Shown: positions 16,789 to 24,678 of the stretch, one piece after another | Numbering within the stretch: position 1 is the stretch's first letter | How the letters are laid out: every line of letters starts with the position of its first letter | Assembly: GCF_949820605.1 (NCBI RefSeq) | Contig: NZ_CATKVU010000006.1 | Location: 1,844,501 to 1,908,500, forward strand | Reading direction: 5' to 3' | DNA length: 64,000 nt | Source of the DNA: Segatella copri | GTDB taxonomy: Bacteria > Bacteroidota > Bacteroidia > Bacteroidales > Bacteroidaceae | The notes under the pieces: generated by a model | What the model was told of the DNA's origin: nothing | Databases searched by the model: none | What the model saw: the letters and a program-made list of their open reading frames with translations, nothing else | Made by a program: the position numbers and the translations under genes

Positions 16789-19734
16789 CTATTCAAACAT
16801 TCTCTTCTTAAATTCTTCCTCAATGAGTACTACTTTCCAATGCTCCTCATCCGTCTTGATATTCGGTAATGTAGTATCACCATTTACATAAATCTTATCG
16901 AACTCTGAGTCTGTGGTACAGTAGGCTTGCTTACGGAAGAATTCATTCAAGTCTTCGTTGCTCACCTTGTTGCAGTTTCTCCAAATCACGAGAGTTCGCT
17001 CATTGCCGATATGGGTAGTTCCTTCCACCACACAGTAGCCATCCTTAGGATAACGGAGCGTCTCTACATTCAGACCGATAAGGTAGTTGAAGGTTTCCAC
17101 CATATCAACATGGGTATCTACCAACTCATTATCCTTGGTTGTCTTGATAGACATGGCAAACGGATTCTTAAACCATTCCAGGTTGAAGAGATCTCCCTTG
17201 GTTTCTGTATCGAGCATATAACGAAGGAAATAGGTTTCCTCGAAATCGCCCTTGCCATTCTCGTTATCGAAGTCGAGTCGCTGGTTCTTTGGCTGCAAAT
17301 TATTTAGGGTATCCTCATATTGCTCCAGACGGATGTACTTGAAGCATTGAGAAATGCCTTTACGGGAAACAGGCTTGCCATCCTTCCAATCCTCGGAATA
17401 GATTACTTTTTCGATGCGAGGCTTTAGTACGTTTTTAAAATAATCGGCCATATCACAAAGAATAAATTTACGATGCCCACCATCTTCTTTATTTAGTTTT
17501 ATGACAGAATGCCCATATGTTCCAGACCCTGCAAAGAAATCAAAAACGAGAGAATCTTTATCAGTAAAAGAAGCAATATGCTCTTTACCTAAGTCTGTTA
17601 CTTTTGGTGTATCGAAAGGAATAGCCATATTATGAAGCATATCAGTATCTGAACCTCCATAATAAACCAAAGACGGTATATTCTCATACATGTTCTCACG
17701 AAGTAAGTATTTCCTCGTTGGTTGAGTTGTCTCATTTATTCCAAAAAGAATTTGACCTTTATCCATTAATTCTCTCATTGTCTGTGGTGGATTGCGCCAT
17801 CCTCTTGCAGGAACAGGACACGGTTTATTCGTCTTTGGATGAATTAAAGGAATGAAATATTCTTTTGGAGCTTGTTTCTTATTTGGCCATGCCATAGATA
17901 CCGCACGATAGACATCTCCATTCTCATCTATTGAATTATACGCCCTTTCGCCTCCACTAAAGCCAACTTGCGAATTTATCCATTTAATAAAATCCTTGTT
18001 TATATCATCTAATGTATAAGTTTCAGACTTTTTAGAAAATAATTGCTTTGCCTTTGAAAGAATCAATTCTGCATTACGCTTTGGTCGTTGAACCTTACAA
18101 GTCTCAGCCAATGCTGCCGCATCCTTAGCATAGGTTAATATGTACTCATGTTGGTAAGCAATTCCTTTTGAATCTCCTTTTGGATTACGTTTATCCCATA
18201 CGATTGTACCTAAATCATTATTCTTTTCCAAGACATTCGAAGCCAATATTTCAGAATTGGAGATTTCATGCTCATCCATATTCATCAGTAGGACAGATTT
18301 ACTGGAAAGATAAGACTTTGCCAAGGTTAATCTCTCATTCATCATTGTCAACCAACTTGAATCTTGAAAATTATCTTTATAATAGAAATCTCCCTTCCCT
18401 GTATTATACGGCGGATCTATATAAACGCACTTAACAGCCTCTCTATACTTCTCCAGCAACAGCTCCAAAGCCTGGAAGTTCTCACTATTAATCAGCAATC
18501 CGTTACACTCCTCATCCACATTCTCCATGCTCCCCACGAGTTTATGCTTGAACTCGGCACTAAAGAACTTAGTGTCAAGCACAAGGAAAGGATTGTCTTC
18601 CAGGAACTTTTCTGTTAATGGCTCACTATAGCCCTCGGTCATCATATCCCCTTTGATTTCATCAATGGCAAAGAGGCGAACCCATTCTTTACGCTGCTCA
18701 TCATTAGCAATAATCTCTGGGTAAAGGGTACGAGGAATTCGGTCGAGTGTTATACAATAATCACAACCGACTACAAACTTTTTCTTGAGCCACAACCTCT
18801 TTTGGAAGTCTTCGAGCTGGGCAAGGAAGGTGATAATCTTCTCTCCTACCAACTTGATGGCTTTCACTTGTGCCAAATGCTCCATGATATGAGTGGCATC
18901 CAAATCATCCAAAAACATCACCTCGTTTTTGATATAGAAATCAAGTTCTCTACGAAGGAAACCACCCAAGTCTTTGTGGATGAAATAATCAAAATTGTTC
19001 TTTGCCGTATAGTCTTGCAGATGCTTCATCAGCAAAGTGCGTTCCTTATTCTTTTCTGTTGGCACCTTTTCGTTAACCAACTCAGCAAAGTCGGCATATT
19101 TTCCTTCTACAAACGAAGAAATAATCTTAGCCTCAGCATCCTTGATAAGTGCATCCTGCTTGGTGGTCTTCGGCATCAGCTCATAAGTAAAGAAGATGTT
19201 TAGCTCACCATCTTCCTCTGCGATACAGTCCTCTTCACAAAGTTGGAAACGGCGCTCCATATTGTTGGCAGCCTTGTTGTTCTGCTCTGTATCCGCATCA
19301 CGAAGAACAAAGTGTACCTTACGACGGCTGGTCGGCAACACGAACGAGTAATTCTTGAAATACTCAGAAGTCTTGATGTAATACTGGTCGGCATTTGCCC
19401 AATACAACTTCACTTCCTCTCCGCTATAAGGAATGGCATAGGCATCGTCCTTATAGCGACGTTTAGAGATAAAATCGCCACCCTCATAATAACGACTAAA
19501 GAATTTAGCCAAATGAGAAAACACCTCATTCTCCATGGCAGAAATATCAGTTCCTGCCGCAGTTTGAGCCTTCAAAATCTTTGTAACTTCAGGAACAAGG
19601 CGATTGTTCAAGAACGCCTCGATATCCTTACGCTTCTGATTCATAATGCGATATATACCAAAGTCGAGTTCGGCTTGGTCGAGTTGCAGTATTTCTGCAA
19701 GTATATCTCTAAATTTCTGTTCGTATAGTGTCAT
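16789..19734 (-). CDS. Type III DNA methyltransferase Mod subunit (adenine-specific)
   Basis: 981 residues. The beta-class order of methyltransferase motifs is visible: motif IV DPPYNTGKGDF near residue 441 comes before motif I VFDFFAGSGTYGHS near 735. The target recognition region lies between (about 500-700) and shows a distinctly AT-richer DNA composition than the ends, as often seen where TRDs are exchanged. The 430 residues before DPPY are a long N-terminal extension found in large Mod proteins. Mod methylates N6-adenine in an asymmetric site and supplies specificity to Res. No long homopolymer or short tandem repeat suggests phase variation. It lies 41 nt after the helicase gene and 8 nt before res. 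Confidence 0.92.
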   Translation of the reverse strand: MTLYEQKFRDILAEILQLDQAELDFGIYRIMNQKRKDIEAFLNNRLVPEVTKILKAQTAAGTDISAMENEVFSHLAKFFSRYYEGGDFISKRRYKDDAYAIPYSGEEVKLYWANADQYYIKTSEYFKNYSFVLPTSRRKVHFVLRDADTEQNNKAANNMERRFQLCEEDCIAEEDGELNIFFTYELMPKTTKQDALIKDAEAKIISSFVEGKYADFAELVNEKVPTEKNKERTLLMKHLQDYTAKNNFDYFIHKDLGGFLRRELDFYIKNEVMFLDDLDATHIMEHLAQVKAIKLVGEKIITFLAQLEDFQKRLWLKKKFVVGCDYCITLDRIPRTLYPEIIANDEQRKEWVRLFAIDEIKGDMMTEGYSEPLTEKFLEDNPFLVLDTKFFSAEFKHKLVGSMENVDEECNGLLINSENFQALELLLEKYREAVKCVYIDPPYNTGKGDFYYKDNFQDSSWLTMMNERLTLAKSYLSSKSVLLMNMDEHEISNSEILASNVLEKNNDLGTIVWDKRNPKGDSKGIAYQHEYILTYAKDAAALAETCKVQRPKRNAELILSKAKQLFSKKSETYTLDDINKDFIKWINSQVGFSGGERAYNSIDENGDVYRAVSMAWPNKKQAPKEYFIPLIHPKTNKPCPVPARGWRNPPQTMRELMDKGQILFGINETTQPTRKYLLRENMYENIPSLVYYGGSDTDMLHNMAIPFDTPKVTDLGKEHIASFTDKDSLVFDFFAGSGTYGHSVIKLNKEDGGHRKFILCDMADYFKNVLKPRIEKVIYSEDWKDGKPVSRKGISQCFKYIRLEQYEDTLNNLQPKNQRLDFDNENGKGDFEETYFLRYMLDTETKGDLFNLEWFKNPFAMSIKTTKDNELVDTHVDMVETFNYLIGLNVETLRYPKDGYCVVEGTTHIGNERTLVIWRNCNKVSNEDLNEFFRKQAYCTTDSEFDKIYVNGDTTLPNIKTDEEHWKVVLIEEEFKKRMFE

Positions 19735-19775
19735 TGTTTATTCCTTAGTTATATTATTTTTGCTTTGATTCCGAT

Positions 19776-22676
19776 TCATTTCTTTAATGCCCAATGCACG
19801 CAGAAGAGTTCTTCTTCTGTAATATGCTGCTGGATAAATGCCTTCACTTTATCAATCATTCCGTCTCGCTTCTCCTCTATCTCATCTTCCAGATTAAAGA
19901 TTTCGGCTCGCTTACGCTTCTGCTGACGAGTAAGGGTATTCAATTCCTTTTCCAGGGTCAATGTTTGCTGTGCATTCTCCGAACGACTCAAAAGTCTTTT
20001 CTTCTCCTTGATTTTAGCCTTGATGTCTTTCAGTTCATTCTCCAAAGTGAGCTGCTGATCTTCTGCCCACTTCTCGATATGCTGGATTTCAGCATCAAGC
20101 AAAGCCTTGTTTCGTTCTTCTATCTGAACGGTCAAGGCTGCTCGCCGGTTATCATACTGGGAAGCCAACTTCTGGCTTGCTTCCTCCTGCACACGAACAT
20201 TTCCGGTACTTATCGTTGGAACATTCAATAGTTTTTCAGCAAACTCCTGCCCCAAAGCCGTTCCATCTTCCGCAAGTGCCGTCAGCACAATGTGCTGTTC
20301 CTGTTGCCCTTCGGATATAAAAGAAACAAGATGAGCCTGAAGCCATCCACTTTCATAAGCACATTGTTCTATATCTGCCACCTTATAACGATATAGGCTA
20401 TAATCGAAGAGGAGATTCTGCTGGCTTTGTATATTCTGCTTACACAAAGCAATGACCTTTTGAGCCAAAGGATGCGACAAACGATAATTGATGTATTGCG
20501 ATTGCAGCGTAGTTATCTGATACATGCCGCATTCTGCTGCCACATCAGGATAAGGATTGTGCTTCAAGCGAAAGACGAGATTGGTTTCATCTACCACTTC
20601 TACATTCTCCTTACCAAGCGTAGCAATGGTTATCGTCCAAAGCCAGCGATGGAACTTATTCAGATTTCCCATATCCTTGCCTTGGCGAATCTTCAGCAGT
20701 CCCACCACATCCTCATCAAAGTTTTCAAGCAGTTGCTTGCGGGTATCTTGCATCGTTGCCTTGATACTTGCATCCATCTCTTGCTGAATCTGGTCGAAAG
20801 CAGCATTGATTTCTTCAGGAGTACGGCACTGCTGATAGATGTTGAGCATCCGCTTCTCAAAGTCAACACCCGACTCGATGCTGCCCAGCACCTCATCACT
20901 GGAACCGAAGACACCATCAAAGAGATGGAATTTCTCAGAAAGCAGTTGGAACACACGCACATCAGCTGCATTTGCCTTGTTGATGAAGTTGAAAACCACA
21001 ACATCATTCTTCTGTCCATAACGATGGCATCTACCTATGCGCTGTTCCACCCTTTGAGGATTCCACGGCAAATCGTAATTTACGATAAGTGAACAAAACT
21101 GAAGGTTGATACCTTCTGATGCCGCCTCGGTAGCAATCATGATTTCGGCTTCGTCTCTGAAATAATCTACAATAGCCTGGCGCTTGTTTGCCGACAAAGA
21201 AGGGGTAAAGGCTGATGTGCCTATATTCCGCTCTTTCCATGCCTTATATATCTTCCGGGAAGTTTCATCATTGTTGGAACCATTGAAGAGGACTATCTTG
21301 CCCATATAACCATTCTCTTCTAAAAGCTGTTTCAGATAGAGCTGGGTACGGGTACTTTCCGTGAATATCAATGCTTTGCGGTTGGCTCCCAACTCTTCCA
21401 TCTTCTGAAAGCCGGTATGGAGTGCCGACAAGAGGCAATCACCTTTTTTATTGCTACTGATACTATTGGCTAGATCATATAGACGTTGGAGTTCCTTGAT
21501 TTCATCCTTGATACCTTCTATCTCATCGGAAGTAAGGATTTCTCCTTCCTGTTCGTTCTCATCCTGCTCATTCCATTCATCCCAATCATCGCCCAACATA
21601 TCTTCGGCAACCATAGCTATTTTTTCATCTTCTCCATACCAGCCTTGCTGTTTATCGGCTGAATAAGGAGCTATCTTGGTCTGCAAACGATCAATAAGCG
21701 TTTTGAGCGTATAGCCGATGGCAAAGGTTGAGGAAGACATGAGTTTGCGGAATATCAGTGTAATCAACTGACGTTGACTGGTTGGTAATCCGTAAGTATC
21801 ATCCCGGCGAAGATACTCGCTGATTTGATTATAGAGTTTCTGCTCTTCAACGGCAGGATAATATTCCTGCGCCATCGGGATACGGGAAGTATATTTCACA
21901 TACTCCGTAACCTGTTTGCGAAGCGTGCGATGCACGATGGGGCGAAGACGCCTGCGAAGATCACCAAAAGCAATATCATCGTTTTTGTTACTATAGCAAT
22001 ACTGAGCCTTGAAACTCTTCAAGTCACCAAAGTAATGGTCATCGATGATACTTACCAGACCATATAATTCCTCAATGTTATTCTGAAGCGGAGTGGCGGT
22101 AAGGAGGAGTTTATGACTATCAGAAAAAGCTGATTTCAGACGGGAAGCCATCGAAGGGGTTGACTTATAAACATTGCGCAGTTTATGAGCCTCATCATAA
22201 ACCACCAGGTCCCAATGAGTGCGCGACAAGATTTCGGCTTGTCTGGAAGCAAACTGATAAGAGCAGATATAGATTTGCTTGCCATCGGAAAGATGGTCTA
22301 AAGAAATCCCTTTTTTCTTTTCGAGAATAAAAGAATCCAGAAAGAACTTTTCCTCCAGCTCCATGCTCCACTGTCGGCGAAGGGTAGCTGGAGCAACGAT
22401 GAGGATACGACGCTTACGTTCAGCCCAAAACTGGCTGATAACAATACCAGCCTCTATTGTTTTTCCCAATCCCACCTCATCGGCAAGGATAACACCTTTG
22501 GAGAAAGGAGATTGGAATGCAAAAAGAGCCGCCATCACCTGATGGGGGTTCAGATCGACACGTGCCTCCGACAAGACACCCGTCAATTTATCATCATCCG
22601 CACCGCCCCTATTGCGTGACAACTGCCAGGCATAATACAAGAGCTGCGCAGATGAATAAGGGATTTCCTGTTTCAT
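19776..22676 (-). CDS. SNF2-family DEAD/DEAH helicase associated with the type III R-M genes
   Basis: 966 residues from the ATG at 22676 (MKQEIPYSSAQLLYYAWQLS). The frame runs on to 22832, but that part would be translated through a strong RNA hairpin and gives an unlikely N-terminus. Walker A is DEVGLGKT (about 70), DEAH is VYDEAHKLRN (about 162). The helicase C domain has NLQFCSLIVNYDLPWNPQRV and EQRIGRCHRYGQ (530-552), as in RapA/SNF2 proteins. A long coiled coil (about 860-950, alternating Glu/Lys/Leu) ends the protein. It is the first gene of the helicase-mod-res operon. Such helicases occur with large type III systems and in DISARM (DrmD), but the exact role here is unknown. Confidence 0.88.
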   Translation of the reverse strand: MKQEIPYSSAQLLYYAWQLSRNRGGADDDKLTGVLSEARVDLNPHQVMAALFAFQSPFSKGVILADEVGLGKTIEAGIVISQFWAERKRRILIVAPATLRRQWSMELEEKFFLDSFILEKKKGISLDHLSDGKQIYICSYQFASRQAEILSRTHWDLVVYDEAHKLRNVYKSTPSMASRLKSAFSDSHKLLLTATPLQNNIEELYGLVSIIDDHYFGDLKSFKAQYCYSNKNDDIAFGDLRRRLRPIVHRTLRKQVTEYVKYTSRIPMAQEYYPAVEEQKLYNQISEYLRRDDTYGLPTSQRQLITLIFRKLMSSSTFAIGYTLKTLIDRLQTKIAPYSADKQQGWYGEDEKIAMVAEDMLGDDWDEWNEQDENEQEGEILTSDEIEGIKDEIKELQRLYDLANSISSNKKGDCLLSALHTGFQKMEELGANRKALIFTESTRTQLYLKQLLEENGYMGKIVLFNGSNNDETSRKIYKAWKERNIGTSAFTPSLSANKRQAIVDYFRDEAEIMIATEAASEGINLQFCSLIVNYDLPWNPQRVEQRIGRCHRYGQKNDVVVFNFINKANAADVRVFQLLSEKFHLFDGVFGSSDEVLGSIESGVDFEKRMLNIYQQCRTPEEINAAFDQIQQEMDASIKATMQDTRKQLLENFDEDVVGLLKIRQGKDMGNLNKFHRWLWTITIATLGKENVEVVDETNLVFRLKHNPYPDVAAECGMYQITTLQSQYINYRLSHPLAQKVIALCKQNIQSQQNLLFDYSLYRYKVADIEQCAYESGWLQAHLVSFISEGQQEQHIVLTALAEDGTALGQEFAEKLLNVPTISTGNVRVQEEASQKLASQYDNRRAALTVQIEERNKALLDAEIQHIEKWAEDQQLTLENELKDIKAKIKEKKRLLSRSENAQQTLTLEKELNTLTRQQKRKRAEIFNLEDEIEEKRDGMIDKVKAFIQQHITEEELFCVHWALKK

Positions 22677-22741
22677 CGTCGCTATAGAAAAAAATGAGCG
22701 TTGAACTTTATTCTGGAAGTACGAGCCACAAGCAAAAAATA

Positions 22742-22793
22742 CCTGAGAGCATGATACAAAAGAAGCGTGAGCTTCACTTATCATACTCTCAGG
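22742..22793 (-). terminator. Terminator-like hairpin in the leader of the helicase operon
   Basis: CCTGAGAG/CTCTCAGG (8 bp), ATGATA/TATCAT (6 bp) and GAAGC-GTGA-GCTTC stack into one hairpin. In the minus direction the 3' arm runs straight into TATTTTTTG. It lies about 65 nt before the helicase ATG, so it could end a leader RNA of about 300 nt (attenuation or a separate small RNA). Confidence 0.7.
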
Positions 22794-22794
22794 C

Positions 22795-22886
22795 ATTTGG
22801 CGTGGCCCGTAAAACCGATAAGTTCCGCCCACGCTATAGCGCAGGCGTTCACTTAATCTCGGTTTTACATCTTTTAATCGCCAAAT
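22795..22886 (-). ncRNA. Large nested stem-loop in the leader of the restriction operon
   Basis: Complementary blocks are nested in order: ATTTGGCG/CGCCAAAT (22795-22802 with 22879-22886), GTAAAACCGA/TCGGTTTTAC (22809-22818 with 22859-22868), TAAGT/ACTTA (22819-22823 with 22851-22855), CGCC/GGCG (22826-22829 with 22844-22847) and CGC-TATA-GCG (22832-22841). All blocks are perfect, separated by small internal loops. It lies between the operon promoter (23037-23069) and the terminator-like hairpin, so it would be transcribed. No known RNA class is recognised. Confidence 0.6.
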
Positions 22887-23036
22887 TTCGAGAGTATTCC
22901 GAATATCGTAAACGCTTTGTATATTAATATGTTATATGTCTAAAGTTTATTCTTTCTGTTTCTTATTATTCTATTTTATTTGTTCAACTTATGTTACAAG
23001 GGAACGAAGCCGAAGGCGCCGACACCCTATTCGATG

Positions 23037-23069
23037 GCAAAGTTACGAAAAATAATCGAGACTTCCAAA
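23037..23069 (-). promoter_or_regulatory. Promoter of the helicase-mod-res operon
   Basis: On the minus strand TTTG (23069-23066), a 20-nt spacer and TAACTTTGC (23045-23037) give a full consensus match. Transcription would start near 23030, giving a leader of about 350 nt before the helicase ATG at 22676. Confidence 0.7.
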
Positions 23070-23115
23070 TATCAAGGAAGATTTTCCAATCGGGATTAGA
23101 AAAATTTCTGTCTTG

Positions 23116-23429
23116 CTATTCATCCTCAGCACCCAATTCCTTGGCAATTTCCAGCGACTTTCTGATTTGCTCCATCAAGACTTTACGAGAAGGAAGTTCC
23201 GTCATGTATTGGACGACCTTGATTCCCGCCTTGTCGAGTTGGAGAAGTTCGATTTGTTCCCCATCTACCAGAAGACGACATTGTCAGATAGAACTCTACA
23301 GCTAAAGGATCTTTTACCGGAAGAACCTCTATATATATGCGACCATGTCAATTGGGTCGCAAGTTGCGACACAATTTGTTCTTTTGGTATTTATCCGATG
23401 CCTGTGAGATTCGGAGGCATCCATGTGCC
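23116..23429 (-). pseudogene. Remnant of a DUF1016 (YhcG-type PD-(D/E)XK) gene
   Basis: Three reading-frame pieces match one family in order. MPPNLTGIG, then an in-frame TAA (23391-23393), then PKEQIVSQLATQLTWSH (to about 23331) belong to the DUF1016 N-terminal domain. After a shift in a TA-run comes IEVLPVKDPLAVEFYLTM. Near 23265 the sequence jumps to the C-terminus, EQIELLQLDKAGIKVVQYMT and ELPSRKVLMEQIRKSLEIAK, with a stop at 23116-23118. The whole nuclease core is deleted. Intact homologues have about 350 residues and are often found with restriction systems. Family assignment is from memory of the conserved phrases. Confidence 0.75.
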
Positions 23430-23573
23430 ATACGCTACCTTATTCAGGGCTGGAGCCAAGAGGTGGAAACCTGCAACCCTTCATCGAGGAATTCAAGTCA
23501 TAAGCTCCCACAGATTTGGCTTTCCCTTCGGCCGCCGATTTTCAATTCACAGATTTACACAGATGGGGTTTGA

Positions 23574-23852
23574 TTAGCAGTAATCAATGCCCCGCTTCTC
23601 GCACTCTCCTCGCAGGGCGGCGAGGAAGTAGCTGCGTTCACTGCCCCAACCACGAACCTTGCGCTCGTGATCCACGGTCTGCTTCAAACGCTCATCGCTG
23701 TATGCGGCAAAACGGGCAGCATACTCTGAAATTCTTGACTCGGCATAACCTGCATCAACAGTTGATGACTCGGCATTAGCTGCCTTAATTGTTGAAGACT
23801 CGGCATTAACTGCCATTACATTCTCATTCTTTAAATCTGAATTTGGATTCAT
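23574..23852 (-). CDS. Small conserved-type hypothetical protein with N-terminal decapeptide repeats
   Basis: 92 residues. The N-terminal half holds three related blocks (AVNAESSTIK, AANAESSTVD, AGYAESRISE), encoded by 30-nt DNA repeats at about 23740-23830. The C-terminal half is charged and well ordered: EYAARFAAYSDERLKQTVDH, then ERKVRGWGSERSYFLAALRG. I have an impression of similar short proteins in Prevotella but no function is known. It has a consensus promoter (23971-24002) and a leader of about 110 nt. No signal peptide or membrane segment. The repeats suggest length variation between strains. Confidence 0.6.
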   Translation of the reverse strand: MNPNSDLKNENVMAVNAESSTIKAANAESSTVDAGYAESRISEYAARFAAYSDERLKQTVDHERKVRGWGSERSYFLAALRGECEKRGIDYC

Positions 23853-23970
23853 AAAGATAATTATTTTAAGTTGTTAAACACTTACACATTCTTTTACCAC
23901 CGTGGTTATCTCTATGCGAAACTCGGTTGGTGTGCCACAACTGGGCAACTCTTAATGCTTGATTTCGGGT

Positions 23971-24002
23971 GCAAAAGTACATCATTATTCTGAAACCACC
24001 AA
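23971..24002 (-). promoter_or_regulatory. Promoter of the 92-residue protein; contents of the gap 23853-24212
   Basis: TTG (24002-24000), a 20-nt spacer and TACTTTTGC (23979-23971) on the minus strand. The gap also holds a small palindrome (ACCACCGTGGT, 23896-23906) in the leader. On the plus strand there are two -7-like boxes for the yjbQ-type gene (TATATTTGC 24109-24117 and TACCTTTGT 24151-24159). Nothing else is evident in this 360-nt gap. Confidence 0.65.
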
Positions 24003-24212
24003 ATTTTTTCGGGATTATTTTTCCTGTTTTTTTCCTTCTTCTAAAGAAGAAGTTTTTTCGGGGTAGCAGATAGTAAGGAAGAGAAATCCTTTAATGGTTA
24101 AACTTTCCTATATTTGCATTATAATAGTATTATAATAATAAAATTATAATTACCTTTGTAAATTGACAATCAGAAAGATACAAACAATTGAAATATAAAA
24201 ACAAAGAATGAT

Positions 24213-24626
24213 ATGATACAGCAAGTAGAATTTTCATTGCGTCCGCTTCCTCGCGGCTTTCACCTCGTAACCAATGAGGTGATGAGGAACCTGCCAGCGC
24301 TGCCTAAGACAGGGATCCTGAATCTCTTCGTAAGACATACCAGTTGCGGATTGTCGCTGAACGAGAACTTCGACCCGGATGTGAGACATGACTTGAAGGG
24401 TATCTTCGAAAGACTGGTTCCGGATGGCGACCCAAGATACCTGCACCAGGATGAAGGACCGACGGATATGTCGGCTCATGCCAAATCGAGCATGGTGGGT
24501 GTATCGCTCACCATTCCCATTACCAACGGCAGATTAAACCTCGGAACATGGCAGGGGATCTACCTCTGTGAATTCAGAGAGGGAGGCGGAAGCCGACACC
24601 TCATCGCAACGATTATCGGGGAATAA
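24213..24626 (+). CDS. YjbQ family protein (UPF0047, secondary thiamine-phosphate synthase enzyme)
   Basis: 137 residues, the normal family size. Signature blocks are RHTSCGLSLNENFDPDVRHD, DEGPTDMSAHAKSSMVG and the C-terminal GTWQGIYLCEFREGG. Conserved His, Asn and Asp residues line the proposed metal/active site. E. coli YjbQ has weak thiamine-phosphate synthase activity, but its true role is unsettled. Cytoplasmic, monocistronic, followed by a strong bidirectional terminator. Thiamine function should be taken as family annotation only. Confidence 0.9.
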   Translation: MIQQVEFSLRPLPRGFHLVTNEVMRNLPALPKTGILNLFVRHTSCGLSLNENFDPDVRHDLKGIFERLVPDGDPRYLHQDEGPTDMSAHAKSSMVGVSLTIPITNGRLNLGTWQGIYLCEFREGGGSRHLIATIIGE

Positions 24627-24630
24627 AGAT

Positions 24631-24662
24631 AAAAACGAGGATGTTCGCACATCCTCGTTTTT
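24631..24662. terminator. Bidirectional terminator
   Basis: AAAAACGAGGATGT (24631-24644) pairs perfectly with 24649-24662 around a TCGC tetraloop. It has A-runs on one side and T-runs on the other, between convergent genes. Confidence 0.92.
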
Positions 24663-24678
24663 ACGTTAACATAATCAT

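Noticed and set aside
13532-22676. DISARM or BREX system
   Set aside because: The SNF2 helicase and methyltransferase recall DISARM class 1, but drmA, drmB and drmC are absent and a true type III Res with an endonuclease domain follows. No pglZ or brxC for BREX.
22677-22832. N-terminal extension of the SNF2 helicase
   Set aside because: The extra 52 codons run through the leader hairpins and give a non-conserved Phe/Ser-rich start. The ATG at 22676 begins a sequence that looks like a normal helicase N-terminus.
22742-22886. Retron msr-msd RNA
   Set aside because: The nested hairpins are suggestive, but no reverse transcriptase gene lies nearby and no branching-G context can be shown.
23113-23577. 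154-codon plus-strand open frame
   Set aside because: It is antisense to the DUF1016 remnant; its apparent length is accidental and no domain is seen.
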